Source: Crocinitomix catalasitica ATCC 23190
Lineage (GTDB): Bacteria > Bacteroidota > Bacteroidia > Flavobacteriales_D > Crocinitomicaceae
Assembly (NCBI RefSeq): GCF_000621625.1
Contig: NZ_JHXV01000017.1
Coordinates: forward strand, 32,515 to 96,514
Reading direction: 5' to 3'
Length of the DNA stretch: 64,000 nt
The translations under genes were made by a program, and so were the position numbers. The notes beneath the pieces are model-generated. The model made no database searches. It was not told the DNA's origin and saw only the letters and a program-made list of their open reading frames with translations. Positions 20,101-29,466 of this stretch are shown in pieces. Within the stretch, counting starts at the first letter, position 1; every line of letters begins with the position of its first letter.

Positions 20101-20177
20101 GCAATAACTATAAATAACACGATAGCACCTAAATGCCACAAATTTTCCTTTTGAAGAATAGTCTCTTTTATACGCAT
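17085..20177 (-). CDS. YfhO family membrane protein
   Basis: A 1030-residue polytopic membrane protein. The first ~600 residues hold a dozen or more hydrophobic segments; an extracytoplasmic region follows (about 610-990), with a last transmembrane helix near 995-1015. The segment YEDGWKAFIDDKEVPVSRVN with RGIEIPAGEHDIRFTF is typical of the C-terminal domain of bacterial YfhO proteins, which belong to the GT-C-like membrane glycosyltransferase group and are thought to glycosylate lipoteichoic acid or related polymers. The substrate here is unknown. It begins 4 bp after the FkbM gene stop and leads into the GT4 gene. Confidence 0.85.
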   Translation of the reverse strand: MRIKETILQKENLWHLGAIVLFIVIAISYFSPALKGYDLKQGDVTNFIGMSREAVDYRENNNENILWTNAMFSGMPTTQISLHYENTWLTRGLTNLLRLGLPSPIFFLFVYFISFYILSLSLRIKPFIGIIGSIAFGFSSYFIVILEAGHNTKAAAIGLVPLMLAGFIMAYRNKNWLFGVACATIFMALELSVNHVQITYYSGFLLLFLGIVEFVKYYKNKKVFKFVKITVALLLGYGVALIANYGNIFGTAEYAKQTIRGGTELTINPDGSSNDNIKTGGLDRDYVTNWSYGIGETFTLMVPNFKGGQSVAIGGEEANKELLKETDSRFRNNVANSSQYWGEQPFTSGPVYVGIIIVLLALLAMVYVKDKYKWALLTATLLAITLSWGHNFVAALVLLPILLYMVNIFLNNKQRLIFNAINTAILLFIVTSGTAISETSLTDFFLNTIPGYDKLRAVTIILVVVEITLPILGIIFLQKLVDAKEEIKADMNKFYIVSGALVALLLVFYILPSSFNNFLSAKEIEQFASYEGTANAEAVSILTGDLENVRIGIFKADVGRSLGFLIVSVLLIFVYLKTSFSKYILSGALAVLIFADLVSIDKRFINNENLGKNGSDWVDRNAKMYPFNASEGENTILRNELQANPQIKTEIDAAISELNSELKTMDVNGNVKQAMRDYTTFRVLNRYTNFRVFEEGNPFNSSYTSYFFKSIGGYHGAKLSRYQDLIDFHISQNNPAVLNMLNMKYRLARQQDKNGNLVTQVTAINNEAMGNAWLTKNIQFVENADEEIQSLGSFVEYSIISKGGSGKIYVNGKVVTNQKIKGTEKIEIELAQNPGELIPVNNLPLRESANQPLALVSDSTGLNWLYDSAPDSLFNKIFSITGGDVGGWDPNSLTIVDERFKDQISSEAYSGNGSIEMTDYSPDNLTYKFSSKENQFVVFSEIFYEDGWKAFIDDKEVPVSRVNYILRGIEIPAGEHDIRFTFQLESFQIASTMSLIANIIMIILLGAGIYLFTKRNDDAVIETIDEQPAS

Positions 20178-20181
20178 AGAA

Positions 20182-20964
20182 TCAATTTAATATTGTCTTG
20201 TATTCGCTTAATTTAGAAGCGTGAATGAAATAAAAATCTTGGTTAAATATATTAATTTCTTCGATAGGAACTTCTTTTAACTTATTCTGCTGAAGGACAT
20301 GGATATGATAATCTTTTTCAGTTAAGAAATTAGTCACATTCTGCTTGTTCTCTTTGCCATTCAGTTCTATTTGAATAACTGGAGAGAATTTTTCAATGGA
20401 AAAAATTAACGAAGGCATGACAAATTGTTCATATCCTTCAACATCACATTTAATAAAATTTAACTTTTGCAAAGCCAAACCTTCTAAGATATTATCTCCA
20501 ATTTTCATAGGCACATCAAAACTCAATGCTGCTTGGTCGACATTATTTTCATCAACTTTAGTTAAACCGTGCCTTACTACTCCATTTACGATTGGAATTG
20601 ACATTTTTACATTAGCTGATTCGGCTTCGCCTAAAGCAATATTAAATAAATTGAGTTGGACTTTATTCGACCATTTACGCATATTACTTTTCCAAATATC
20701 AGCAAAAAGAGGAATAGGTTCAACAGCGATCAACAGACCTTTTGGTTGAATTTTTTTTGCTAGGAAATACGAATAGTACCCGAGATTTGCACCTATATCC
20801 AATACAGTATCATTCGGTCGAACTAGTTCTTTAACAAAATGTAATTCGGCATATTTCTTTTTAAAAAAACCTAGACGCATCAGTAAAATATAAATCTTAC
20901 TTATCAGTTGCAAATACGCTTTGATTCCAATTATTTTAACAAGAATTTTTCGAATTAATTTCAT
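20182..20964 (-). CDS. FkbM family methyltransferase
   Basis: A 260-residue SAM-dependent methyltransferase. The SAM-binding motif TVLDIGANLGYYSYFLA is near residue 54, an acidic VEPIP strand follows, and KCDVEGYEQFVMPSL near 174 is the characteristic FkbM motif. The family O-methylates sugars or small molecules, and the neighbours (YfhO, GT4) suggest methylation of a surface glycan. The first ~35 residues are basic and hydrophobic and may associate with the membrane. Confidence 0.85.
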   Translation of the reverse strand: MKLIRKILVKIIGIKAYLQLISKIYILLMRLGFFKKKYAELHFVKELVRPNDTVLDIGANLGYYSYFLAKKIQPKGLLIAVEPIPLFADIWKSNMRKWSNKVQLNLFNIALGEAESANVKMSIPIVNGVVRHGLTKVDENNVDQAALSFDVPMKIGDNILEGLALQKLNFIKCDVEGYEQFVMPSLIFSIEKFSPVIQIELNGKENKQNVTNFLTEKDYHIHVLQQNKLKEVPIEEINIFNQDFYFIHASKLSEYKTILN

Positions 20965-20965
20965 A

Positions 20966-21223
20966 TTAGTCTACTTCTTGATAATCGGTATAATCACCTT
21001 TATTTAAATCGCTTTTGTCAACTTTAGAAATACTAACACGACCATAATTTTTAGCTGCATTAACCTTATCATTTCGACTTTTCTTTGCATTTGCCTCATG
21101 TGTTTTTTGTTCGGCAACAGTCCTACGAACCGTCATCATTTTACCAATGACTCTTAGCAATAAAAAAATACCAAGAATTATTAATACTGTCCGAAAAAGT
21201 CCAACTATGCTTAAAAGAATCAT
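20966..21223 (-). CDS. Small DUF4834-like membrane protein
   Basis: An 85-residue protein with one hydrophobic segment at about residues 4-26 and a charged cytoplasmic or periplasmic tail ending in acidic residues (YTDYQEVD). This layout, a short TM plus a Lys/Asn-rich tail, matches the DUF4834 family of Bacteroidota. The function is unknown. It overlaps the carB stop by one base, so it is translated with carB. Confidence 0.6.
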   Translation of the reverse strand: MILLSIVGLFRTVLIILGIFLLLRVIGKMMTVRRTVAEQKTHEANAKKSRNDKVNAAKNYGRVSISKVDKSDLNKGDYTDYQEVD

Positions 21224-24036
21224 TATTTACTCAAATAAAGATTTCTTTCGCTATAGATTTTCTGAAAATAAGGGTCTTTTAAATCTTTGATGAAATATAT
21301 TCCTTCACCAGTCGATTTCATTTCAGGTCCTAATTCTTTATTCACATTCGGGAATTTATCAAAAGAGAAAACAGGTACCTTAATCGCATAACCTTCTTTA
21401 AACGGTTTGAAATCAAAATCAGTTACTTTAGCTCCCAACATTACTTTTGTCGCATAATTCACATAAGGCTCTCTATAAGCTTTAGCAATAAAAGGAACAG
21501 TACGAGAAGCTCTTGGATTTGCTTCAATTACATATACCTTATCATCTTTAATAGCAAATTGGATATTAATCAATCCAACTGTTCTTAATGCGACTGCAAT
21601 TTTATTAGTGATTTCCGTAATTTGCTGCAATACTAAATCTCCCAGGTTATAAGGAGGCAATAATGCGTAAGAATCACCAGAGTGAATTCCTGCAGGTTCA
21701 ATATGTTGCATTATACCAATAATGTAAACATTCTCTCCATCACAAATAGCATCTGCTTCAGCCTCTATAGCTCCGCCTAAGAAGTGATCTAATAATATTT
21801 GGTTATCTGGTAGTTCATTTAAAATATCGACAACATGGTGCTCTAATGCTTCTTTATTGATTACAATTTTCATTTTTTGACCTCCCAATACATAAGAAGG
21901 TCTTACCAATAACGGGAATCCTAAATCATCAGCTAATTCAAGCGCTTGCTCAGCACTTTCTACTACGCCGAATTCAGGATAAGGAATATTGTATTCTTTT
22001 AAAAGATTTGAAAATCTACCTCTATCTTCAGCTAAATCCAAAGCATCGTATGAAGTTCCCATTACTTTAATTCCATATCGCTCTAGCTTCTCAGCTAATT
22101 TAAGTGCTGTTTGCCCACCTAATTGAACTATTACACCTTCTGGTTTTTCATGCTTAATGATATCATATATATGTTCCCAGAATACTGGTTCGAAATATAA
22201 TTTGTCAGCTGTATCAAAATCAGTTGAAACTGTTTCAGGGTTACAGTTAATCATTATGGTTTCATATCCACATTCCTTCGCTGCTAATACACCGTGAACA
22301 CACGAATAATCGAATTCTATACCTTGACCGATTCTATTCGGACCAGATCCTAAAACAACTATTTTTTTCTTATCTGAAACGATTGATTCATTTTCATACT
22401 CGAAAGTTGAATAATAATATGGCGTTTCGGCTGCAAATTCTGCGGCACAAGTATCAACAATTTTATAAACTCTATTTATTCCAAAATCAGTTCGTTTTGT
22501 ATAAACTTCCGATTCTAAACATCTTAAAAGGTGCGCTATTTGTCTATCAGCGTATCCTTTTTGTTTCGCTTCGAAAATTAATTCTTCTGGCACATTAGAA
22601 ACGTTGAATTTCTCAACACGCTTTTCCAATAAAACTAAATCTTCAATTTGTCTTAAAAACCAATTATCAATTTTAGTTTTTTCACGAATAGTTTTGAATG
22701 GTATCCCTAATTTAATCGCATCATAAATATGGAATAAACGGTCCCAACTAGGGAATTCTAAACTTTCTAGTATTTTATTTTGATCGTGAATTTCTTTACC
22801 ATCTGCACCTAAGCCATTACGGCCGATTTCAAGCGACTGACAGGCTTTTTGTAAAGCTTCTTGGAAACTGCGTCCAATTGCCATTACTTCTCCAACAGAT
22901 TTCATTTGAAGACCTAATTTATCATCAGCTCCTTCAAATTTTGAGAAATTCCATCTTGGTATTTTCACAATCACATAATCCAATGTTGGTTCAAAGAACG
23001 CAGACGTTGTTTTTGTAATTTGATTTTTTAATTCATCTAAATGGTAACCTATTGCCAATTTTGCAGCAATTTTCGCAATCGGATAACCTGTTGCTTTCGA
23101 TGCTAATGCTGAAGATCGAGATACACGCGGGTTAATTTCAATTGCAATAATATCTTCGTTCTCATCTGGGCTTACTGCGAACTGAACATTACATCCACCT
23201 GCAAAGTTCCCTATCTTTCTCATCATTTTGATCGCCATATCACGCATTTTCTGATATGTTTTATCAGATAATGTCATTGCTGGTGCTACGGTAATTGAGT
23301 CCCCCGTATGCACACCCATTGGATCAAAATTTTCAATTGAACAGATGATGACAACGTTGTCATTCGCATCTCTCAACAATTCTAATTCATATTCTTTCCA
23401 TCCCAACAATGCTTTATCAATCATCACCTCATGAATTGGTGATAAATGAAGACCTCTTGTTAGTAATTTATCAAATTCACTTTCATTGTATACAATTGCA
23501 GCTCCCGTTCCACCAAGTGTATAAGAAGCACGAATACACAAAGGAAACCCATAATTTTGAGCAATTCCTTTACCTTCTAAAAATGACTTTGCAGTTGCTT
23601 GAGGTGCCATCGGCACATCAATTTGTTCCATTAAATTACGAAACGATTCTCGATTTTCAGTAATCTCAATCGCATCGATATCGACTCCAATGATTTTAAC
23701 ACCGTGCTCTTCCCAAACACCTTGCTCATCACATTTTATTGCTAGATTCAAGGCTGTCTGACCACCCATAGTTGGCAGAACTGCGTCAATTTTATGTTTT
23801 TCTAAAATTTCTTTGATTGAAGCAACCTCTAAAGGTTTCAAGTAAATATTATCAGCCATGACGGGATCCGTCATAATTGTAGCTGGATTACTATTTATTA
23901 GCGTAACTTCAATTCCTTCTTCTCTCAGTGATCTAGCAGCTTGAGATCCCGAATAATCAAATTCACATGCTTGCCCAATTACGATTGGTCCACTTCCTAT
24001 AATTAAAACTGATTTAATGCTATTATCTCTTGGCAT
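21223..24036 (-). CDS. carB: Carbamoyl-phosphate synthase large subunit (short form)
   Basis: CarB makes carbamoyl phosphate from bicarbonate, ATP and glutamine-derived ammonia for arginine and pyrimidine synthesis. The 937-residue protein has two homologous ATP-grasp halves, each opening with a VLxxGSGPxxIGQ motif ([21 protein letters not shown] at the N-terminus and [19 protein letters not shown] near residue 557). It ends after the second ATP-grasp domain with ERNLYLSK and lacks the ~130-residue C-terminal MGS-like allosteric domain of E. coli CarB (~1073 aa). Shortened CarB proteins are usual in Flavobacteriia. A GGAGG sequence lies 13-17 bases upstream of the ATG. The small subunit carA is not in the window. 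Confidence 0.95.
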   Translation of the reverse strand: MPRDNSIKSVLIIGSGPIVIGQACEFDYSGSQAARSLREEGIEVTLINSNPATIMTDPVMADNIYLKPLEVASIKEILEKHKIDAVLPTMGGQTALNLAIKCDEQGVWEEHGVKIIGVDIDAIEITENRESFRNLMEQIDVPMAPQATAKSFLEGKGIAQNYGFPLCIRASYTLGGTGAAIVYNESEFDKLLTRGLHLSPIHEVMIDKALLGWKEYELELLRDANDNVVIICSIENFDPMGVHTGDSITVAPAMTLSDKTYQKMRDMAIKMMRKIGNFAGGCNVQFAVSPDENEDIIAIEINPRVSRSSALASKATGYPIAKIAAKLAIGYHLDELKNQITKTTSAFFEPTLDYVIVKIPRWNFSKFEGADDKLGLQMKSVGEVMAIGRSFQEALQKACQSLEIGRNGLGADGKEIHDQNKILESLEFPSWDRLFHIYDAIKLGIPFKTIREKTKIDNWFLRQIEDLVLLEKRVEKFNVSNVPEELIFEAKQKGYADRQIAHLLRCLESEVYTKRTDFGINRVYKIVDTCAAEFAAETPYYYSTFEYENESIVSDKKKIVVLGSGPNRIGQGIEFDYSCVHGVLAAKECGYETIMINCNPETVSTDFDTADKLYFEPVFWEHIYDIIKHEKPEGVIVQLGGQTALKLAEKLERYGIKVMGTSYDALDLAEDRGRFSNLLKEYNIPYPEFGVVESAEQALELADDLGFPLLVRPSYVLGGQKMKIVINKEALEHHVVDILNELPDNQILLDHFLGGAIEAEADAICDGENVYIIGIMQHIEPAGIHSGDSYALLPPYNLGDLVLQQITEITNKIAVALRTVGLINIQFAIKDDKVYVIEANPRASRTVPFIAKAYREPYVNYATKVMLGAKVTDFDFKPFKEGYAIKVPVFSFDKFPNVNKELGPEMKSTGEGIYFIKDLKDPYFQKIYSERNLYLSK

Positions 24037-24069
24037 AACCTTATATAATTCCTCCGTTTAAAATTCCGC

Positions 24070-24077
24070 CAAAATTA
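24070..24077 (-). promoter_or_regulatory. Likely carB promoter -7 element
   Basis: On the minus strand this reads TAATTTTG, an exact TAnnTTTG match, 34 bp upstream of the carB ATG. A well-spaced TTG is not present, so this call rests on the -7 element and position. Confidence 0.4.
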
Positions 24078-24163
24078 GGGAGAATTATCTAGAAATCTAT
24101 GAACAAATGTTGAATCTTATTCACAGTTTGTCATTTTGAAGGCAGATTTTCCTCTTGAACACG

Positions 24164-24187
24164 GTCTAATAAAATATATTATTAGAC
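24164..24187. promoter_or_regulatory. 24-bp palindrome between divergent carB and phosphoribosyltransferase genes
   Basis: The two 9-bp arms, GTCTAATAA and its reverse complement, pair perfectly around a 6-bp AT centre. The palindrome is about 27 bp upstream of the phosphoribosyltransferase -7 element and is not followed by a T-run, so it looks more like a protein-binding operator than a terminator. The regulator is unknown. Confidence 0.4.
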
Positions 24188-24214
24188 TGATGTGAAATTA
24201 ATTAAAATGAGTTA

Positions 24215-24222
24215 TATCTTTG
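24215..24222 (+). promoter_or_regulatory. Promoter -7 element for the phosphoribosyltransferase gene
   Basis: TATCTTTG is an exact match to TAnnTTTG and ends 4 bp before the ATG at 24227. Transcription would then start at or within a few bases of the start codon, implying a leaderless or nearly leaderless mRNA. Confidence 0.45.
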
Positions 24223-24226
24223 AATT

Positions 24227-24727
24227 ATGAAAGGTAAATCGATAGTATTAAGTGGCGGGCAAATTGAGCAAAAAATTGAACGTATCGCTTACCAAATATA
24301 TGAGAACACTTTTAATGAAAAGGTTGTCTTTTTAGGTGGTATAGCGGGAAACGGTTATATACTCGCCGAACGAATTCAAAAGCAATTAAAGAAAATTAGC
24401 AATTTAGACATTCAATTATTTGAAATTAACGTCAATAAAGAAGCTCCATTATCTCAAGAAATCACTTTATCAATCGATGATGAACGTTTAAATCAATCAT
24501 CTTTAATCTTAATAGATGATGTGATCAACTCTGGAAGAACAATGATTTATGCTGTAGGTCGTATTTTACAGAATGAAATACACGTTTTAAAAATTGCTAC
24601 ACTTGTTAATAGAACACATAGACGTTACCCTGTAAAAGCTGATTTTGTTGGCTTAAACATTGCAACAACCTTACAAGATAGTATCACAGTTGAATTCGGA
24701 ACAGATGAAATAGCTTACCTAAATTAA
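24227..24727 (+). CDS. Phosphoribosyltransferase family protein (PyrR/Hpt-like)
   Basis: A 166-residue type I phosphoribosyltransferase. The PRPP-binding loop reads LILIDDVINSGRTMIYAV near residue 93 (two acidic residues followed by SGRT), and an N-terminal VVFLGGIAGNGYILAERI resembles the PRTase pyrophosphate loop region. Proteins of this size include purine PRTases and PyrR, an RNA-binding pyrimidine regulator. Position opposite carB would fit a pyrimidine link, but the exact substrate is not readable. Its end overlaps the convergent split gene by 4 bp. Confidence 0.75.
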   Translation: MKGKSIVLSGGQIEQKIERIAYQIYENTFNEKVVFLGGIAGNGYILAERIQKQLKKISNLDIQLFEINVNKEAPLSQEITLSIDDERLNQSSLILIDDVINSGRTMIYAVGRILQNEIHVLKIATLVNRTHRRYPVKADFVGLNIATTLQDSITVEFGTDEIAYLN

Positions 24728-25315
24728 TACTTGAACCAAGGTTCTGCTTCAGCTACTGTTTCTTCTTTTTTTGAATTCTTTTTCGACGCTTTTAGATTTA
24801 TTTTTCCTCGGTGGAACAACTTCTTTTGTTGTCTTTTCCATTCACGATTATTCTTTTGATGAAATTTGAGTGCCTTTCGTTTATTTTGGCTCCATTTAAT
24901 TTTTTTACCGTTTAAATATTGATGAAATCCAAGCAAAATATAAGACTCCATCACATAAGGATCATAAATTCCAACAGCATGGAAACATCTAGAGAATTTT
25001 GAATAGCCTTCCAAGCCAAACTCTTTTCGTATTCTCGAATCTTTGGTATAAATACCTTTAATTATCACCTCATCAATCGTCAATCGTCAATCTCTTAAAA
25101 CTTGCTAAATTTCTCGGCGTACAGGTTGCTAAAATTTCAAATGCGTGAAATAAAGAAGAAGGAATATATTTTGGCGTATACACATAATAATTATATGCAG
25201 CTTTGTTCAGAACGATTGCAGGATAATTGGGATGTATAAAAAGTGTATCATTTGCTTTTACGCTATGAAAATCAATCAAAAAAAACAATAATACTAAAAG
25301 CTTTAGCTTAACCAT
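24724..25315 (-). pseudogene. Exported protein of unknown function, split by a 7-bp tandem duplication
   Basis: Two frames lie end to end. The first (25315 to 25073) starts with a signal peptide and ends in a TGA just inside the tandem repeat; the second (25083 to 24724) has no ATG near its start and begins with a TTG inside the repeat. The junction holds the heptamer CAATCGT twice plus CAATC (25074-25092, plus strand). Removing one heptamer joins the frames as ...FKRLTIDEVIIKGIYTK..., one protein of about 194 residues with a Lys-rich C-terminal half. The N-terminal part resembles a short Bacteroidota secreted protein; no domain is recognised. It is either a recent pseudogene, a slippage-switchable gene or an assembly error. 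Confidence 0.75.
25074..25092. repeat. 7-bp tandem repeat (CAATCGT, 2.7 copies) inside a coding region
   Basis: CAATCGT at 25074-25080 and 25081-25087, followed by CAATC at 25088-25092. The unit is not a multiple of three, so a change of one copy shifts the frame of the surrounding gene. Confidence 0.95.
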
Positions 25316-25394
25316 TGGAATAAAAATATATCCTTATAAGTTAAATTCGCTTGAATGGTACACTTAATCTGAAAAATTAATTCTGATTTAGACT

Positions 25395-26957
25395 TTATTT
25401 GTCGATAGCAAATTGTTCCGCAATTTTTTCTACACAGCGCATTCCATCTACAGCTGCTGACATAATTCCTCCCGCAAAGCCTGCTCCTTCGCCACAAGGG
25501 TACAAACCTTTGATTTCAATATGTTGTAAAGTTTCATTATCACGAGGGATTTTAACCGGAGAAGAAGTTCTTGATTCAGGTGCATGCAAAACAGCCTCAT
25601 TAGTCAAAAAACCTTTCATTTTTTTTCCGAATTCCGTAAAAGCGATATTTAATCTTTTTGAAATTAAGCTCGGTAGGGCCTTATTCAAATCAACAGAAAC
25701 AACACCAGGTTGGTATGATGAATTTGGCAAATCTTTAGACTTAACACCTTTTAGAAAGTCGAGTAATCTTTGAGCTGGGACTGCTTGAGTTTTACCTGCT
25801 GCTTCCCAACAATCCCTTTCAACTTGTTCTTGAAATTTTAAACTAACAAAAGGATCATCTTCATTGTAATTAGGAAGATCCTCAGGTGAAACCTGAACTA
25901 CTATTCCCGAATTAGCGAAAGGGTTATTTCTTTTTGAAGGAGACCAGCCATTTGTCACCACTTCTTCATTTTTTGTTGCGCACGGCGCTATAATCCCTCC
26001 AGGGCACATACAAAATGAATAAACTCCCATATCTTCGGCTTGCGTTACAAGCGAATAAGAAGCGGGTGGTAAATTTTCGCCACTTAATTGACCGTGATAT
26101 TGTATTTGATCTATTATTTCTTGTGCATGCTCTATTCGCACCCCAATAGCAAATGGTTTCGCTTCAAGGTAAACGTTTCTTTGATTCAATAAGTAGAATA
26201 TATCTCTAGCAGAATGACCTGTAGCAAGAATCAAGTTATTTGTTTCTTTCCAAATGTCATTTTTAATCTGTATCGCTGATATTTCTTGATTTAAAATTCT
26301 AATATCAGTCAACTTGCTTTCAAAATGGACTTCACCTCCACATTTTAATATTTCTTCTCGAATAAGTTGAATGATTTTCGGCAATTTATTCGTTCCGATA
26401 TGTGGATGGGCATCAACTAGAATACTTCTATCAGCACCAAAATGAACGAACCATTCTAATACTTTTTTAGTATTGCCTCTCTTTTTTGACCTCGTATATA
26501 ATTTCCCATCCGAATAAGTTCCTGCACCGCCTTCACCAAAACAATAATTCGAATCCTCGTCAACAATATGTTCTTTATGAATTTTTGCCAAATCACGCCG
26601 TCTTGCACGCACATCTTTTCCCCTTTCATAGATAATAGGTTTTAATCCATTTTCTATGGCATGTAGACCTGCAAACATACCCGCTGGACCAGCACCAATA
26701 ATAACTACTTCCTTTGATTTTTTAACATCTTGAGGATTAAAGTAAGAAGAGATTGGATTAAATTCTTCACCTATATAAACAGCAACTTTTAAGTTATATT
26801 TAATCTTTGATTTACGCGCATCAATCGATCGCTTTAAAATTTCTATATGATTAACGTCATCAATACGAATTTGCAGTTGTTCTAAAATGCACGCATTAAT
26901 GAAGTCTTCATTATTTATGTGTTCGGAATCTATTCTTAGATTTAATTCTTTAACCAT
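25395..26957 (-). CDS. FAD-dependent oxidoreductase (COG2509-like)
   Basis: A 520-residue flavoprotein. After an ~85-residue N-terminal domain, the FAD-binding motif VVIIGAGPAGMFAGLHA appears near residue 86, then a conserved YERGKDVRARRRDLA, CFGEGGAGTYSDGKLYTRSKK and, near the C-terminus, GLYPCGEGAGFAGGIMSAAVDGM. This is the pattern of the 'uncharacterised FAD-dependent dehydrogenase' group widespread in Bacteroidota, Firmicutes and plastids. The substrate is unknown. It shares one base with the porT stop/start junction, indicating co-transcription. Confidence 0.85.
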   Translation of the reverse strand: MVKELNLRIDSEHINNEDFINACILEQLQIRIDDVNHIEILKRSIDARKSKIKYNLKVAVYIGEEFNPISSYFNPQDVKKSKEVVIIGAGPAGMFAGLHAIENGLKPIIYERGKDVRARRRDLAKIHKEHIVDEDSNYCFGEGGAGTYSDGKLYTRSKKRGNTKKVLEWFVHFGADRSILVDAHPHIGTNKLPKIIQLIREEILKCGGEVHFESKLTDIRILNQEISAIQIKNDIWKETNNLILATGHSARDIFYLLNQRNVYLEAKPFAIGVRIEHAQEIIDQIQYHGQLSGENLPPASYSLVTQAEDMGVYSFCMCPGGIIAPCATKNEEVVTNGWSPSKRNNPFANSGIVVQVSPEDLPNYNEDDPFVSLKFQEQVERDCWEAAGKTQAVPAQRLLDFLKGVKSKDLPNSSYQPGVVSVDLNKALPSLISKRLNIAFTEFGKKMKGFLTNEAVLHAPESRTSSPVKIPRDNETLQHIEIKGLYPCGEGAGFAGGIMSAAVDGMRCVEKIAEQFAIDK

Positions 26958-27664
26958 TATCCTTCAAAGGTAAGTGAAAACCACCAAACTCTTGTTTTCA
27001 AACTCTCAAGAGGTGACGAAAAAAATGTATCGTCTTGAATCAATAAGTTTTTCATTCCATTGGATAGTTTGATCTCAATACCAAATTTGAAATAAGGAAG
27101 GTAGAAGTCAAAACCTCCGCCTACTTGATAAGAAAAATCATGTCTAGTTAATTTAATAATGGGATCAGAAACTTTTTGCTCTACATCTTCCTGACTAGCA
27201 AGGTCAAAACTATAAACAAGTCCACCAATTGCATATGCCGAAAAATTATTTATCCGTTTCGTATTCAATTTTAATATCAACGGCAAATTCACTAAAACAG
27301 GTTCCGATCGCGTTTGCTTAATTTCAGTTTTACCATTACTTATGTATGAATATTCAAAAGTTGATTCGTGAAATGTAAGCGATGGAATTGTGCGTAGATG
27401 AACTGTTGGTGACAAATTCCAAGAAATTAGCGGAATGTGAATGGCAAAACCTGGCCCACTTTTAATACTAACATTATATACGGAATCAAAACTTGAATAA
27501 TTTTGTTTTAAAGTATAATTATAAGCAGTAGATGTCACACCTAGCGCAATACCAAAATGAAATTTATTCCGTTCGAAATTCGGAATATTTTTACCATAGC
27601 GTTGACCGAAACTTACAACTGAAAGTAACAGGAATAAAATAGTTATGTATCTACTTATTTTCAC
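26957..27664 (-). CDS. porT: PorT-like type IX secretion component
   Basis: A 235-residue outer-membrane protein with signal peptide (about residues 1-20) and an eight-strand-like beta-barrel pattern ending in VWWFSLTFEG. Features such as NKFHFGIALGV, VHLRTIPSLTFHES and QVGGGFDFYLPYFKFGIEIKLSNGMKN match the PorT/SprT family, an essential part of the type IX protein secretion system of Bacteroidota. In that phylum porT is commonly found beside ubiE, as here. Together with the PorP/SprF-like end at the left edge it suggests the organism has this system. Confidence 0.82.
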   Translation of the reverse strand: MKISRYITILFLLLSVVSFGQRYGKNIPNFERNKFHFGIALGVTSTAYNYTLKQNYSSFDSVYNVSIKSGPGFAIHIPLISWNLSPTVHLRTIPSLTFHESTFEYSYISNGKTEIKQTRSEPVLVNLPLILKLNTKRINNFSAYAIGGLVYSFDLASQEDVEQKVSDPIIKLTRHDFSYQVGGGFDFYLPYFKFGIEIKLSNGMKNLLIQDDTFFSSPLESLKTRVWWFSLTFEG

Positions 27665-27717
27665 ACCTAACGGTAAACGACTGATTTTTATAAATATTAT
27701 TAAATTTAATTGATAAA

Positions 27718-28473
27718 TTAAGCCTTGTACCCATAATAAATGGTTGCAATTCCGCCTCCTACCAATTTGGCATCTATCTTATTAAAACCTACTTCAGCCA
27801 TTATCTTTTTAAACGCTTCTCCTTCAGGGAAAGCTTGAACAGACTCTGGCAAGTATGTATACGCTGCTTTATCTTTAGATATCATCTTCCCAATTGTAGG
27901 AATAATATATTTAGAATGAAATTTATAGTATTGTTTTACAGGAAATTTCTTAGGTTTTGAAAACTCTAAAATCACGCCAATTCCTCCGGGTCTTAAAACT
28001 CTTAAAAGCTCAGATAACCCTTTAGATAAGTCTTGAAAATTCCGAACACCAAATCCAACAGTAAATCCGTCAAACGTATTCGTTTCAAAATTCAAATTTT
28101 CTGAATCACCTTGATGCATTTCAATTATATGATCAATATTTTTTTTAATCATTTTATTACGCCCTACTTCAAGCATCCCATTCGACAAATCTACACCTAC
28201 AATTTTGGTTGGATTTAATTTAAGGGATTCAATTGCAAAATCTCCCGTTCCTGTTGCCATGTCAAGAATTACTTTAGGTTTTACTTTCCCTAAAATCTTC
28301 ACGGCTTTTTTTCGCCAAATTTTATCTATTCCCAACGAAAGGAAATGGTTCAAGAAATCGTATTTAACAGAAATATTATCAAACATTTCTGCAACTTCTT
28401 CTTTTTTAGAAGTATTCTCTTTGTTGTATGGTTTTACCGTGGTTCCCAAGTTGATATTTTTTTTAAAATTCAA
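27718..28473 (-). CDS. ubiE: Demethylmenaquinone/ubiquinone methyltransferase
   Basis: UbiE/MenG C-methylates demethylmenaquinone in quinone synthesis; in Bacteroidota the product is menaquinone. The 251-residue SAM methyltransferase has [20 protein letters not shown] near residue 38, [16 protein letters not shown] near 68, and [18 protein letters not shown] near 134, all typical of the family. It starts 2 bp after the kinase gene stop and lies upstream of porT on the same strand. Confidence 0.95.
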   Translation of the reverse strand: MNFKKNINLGTTVKPYNKENTSKKEEVAEMFDNISVKYDFLNHFLSLGIDKIWRKKAVKILGKVKPKVILDMATGTGDFAIESLKLNPTKIVGVDLSNGMLEVGRNKMIKKNIDHIIEMHQGDSENLNFETNTFDGFTVGFGVRNFQDLSKGLSELLRVLRPGGIGVILEFSKPKKFPVKQYYKFHSKYIIPTIGKMISKDKAAYTYLPESVQAFPEGEAFKKIMAEVGFNKIDAKLVGGGIATIYYGYKA

Positions 28474-28475
28474 TT

Positions 28476-29462
28476 CTATAAGAGCATTAAAACTTCGCTC
28501 ATTAATTTTTCTTTATCTACAGTGACTACGCCTATTTTTTCACAAACTAGTCCACCTGCAATATTCGATACTTTTGCAATATCTTCTGAAGAAACACCAC
28601 TTACTAAACATAATGTTGCCACACTAATCACTGTATCACCTGCTCCTGAAACATCTGCAATTGTTCTTAAATGTGCTGGAACATAATAATGCTTATCAGC
28701 ATCATTCATATAAACTCCATTTTCAGATAATGTTACAAAAACATACTTCGGGTTGATAATCGTTTTCAGTTGATTAATCGCTTCTTGAAAATCTTCTCTT
28801 TCTTTGCTATCAATTATTCGATCTAAACCTTCTCTTAACTCTTTTAAATTAGGCTTGAATAAGGTAACATTTTTATAAGTAAGAAAATTAAGTTTTTTGG
28901 GATCAACGGTTGTTACAATATTATTAAGATTCGCAAATTCGATAATAGAATTTATAACGTTCTCAGTTAAGATTCCTTTATTATAATCCTCAAAAATAAT
29001 ACCATCAATTCCTTCTTTAAGAACAATCTCCTTTACTTTTTCAATTAAAGCAAATTCTGCTAAAGAGTTAATTTCAGTAGTGTCTTCATTGTCTACTCTT
29101 AAGAGCTGTTGATTATTTCCAATCACTCTAGTTTTTACTGTCGTTACTCTGTCATCGCCCTTTAAAATCCCTTTAGTTGAAAGCTTATTTTCGTTTAACA
29201 ACTTAAACAAAAGATCAGCCTGTTCATCTTTCCCCACTATGGTACAAATAAAAGGTTGAGCTCCCAAGCTTTGAAGATTTAACGCGACATTTGCAGCCCC
29301 TCCCAAACGGTGTTCACGTGATTTAAATTGAACAATTGGCACTGGTGCTTCAGGAGAAATCCTTTGAACAGAGCCGTTTAAATATGTATCAATCATCACA
29401 TCGCCGATTACAATTATCTTCTTTGTGGAAAATTCAGTAAATGTATTTTTCAAACGATTCAT
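28476..29462 (-). CDS. PfkB-family kinase, D-glycero-D-manno-heptose-7-phosphate kinase-like (RfaE1)
   Basis: A 328-residue ribokinase-family protein resembling the kinase domain of HldE/RfaE. It shows [25 protein letters not shown] near residue 19, [17 protein letters not shown] near 54 and the catalytic [12 protein letters not shown] near 270. In HldE this region phosphorylates heptose-7-phosphate at C1 for LPS core heptose. The cytidylyltransferase half is absent, as in Bacteroidota where the two are separate. The heptose step is the most likely role; other sugar kinases remain possible. A GT9 heptosyltransferase-like gene at 52340-53344 is consistent with heptose use. Confidence 0.82.
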   Translation of the reverse strand: MNRLKNTFTEFSTKKIIVIGDVMIDTYLNGSVQRISPEAPVPIVQFKSREHRLGGAANVALNLQSLGAQPFICTIVGKDEQADLLFKLLNENKLSTKGILKGDDRVTTVKTRVIGNNQQLLRVDNEDTTEINSLAEFALIEKVKEIVLKEGIDGIIFEDYNKGILTENVINSIIEFANLNNIVTTVDPKKLNFLTYKNVTLFKPNLKELREGLDRIIDSKEREDFQEAINQLKTIINPKYVFVTLSENGVYMNDADKHYYVPAHLRTIADVSGAGDTVISVATLCLVSGVSSEDIAKVSNIAGGLVCEKIGVVTVDKEKLMSEVLMLL

Positions 29463-29466
29463 TCAA

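Noticed and set aside
21223..24036. carB as truncated pseudogene (937 aa versus about 1073 in E. coli)
   Set aside because: Both ATP-grasp halves are complete and the loss of the C-terminal regulatory domain is normal in Flavobacteriia.
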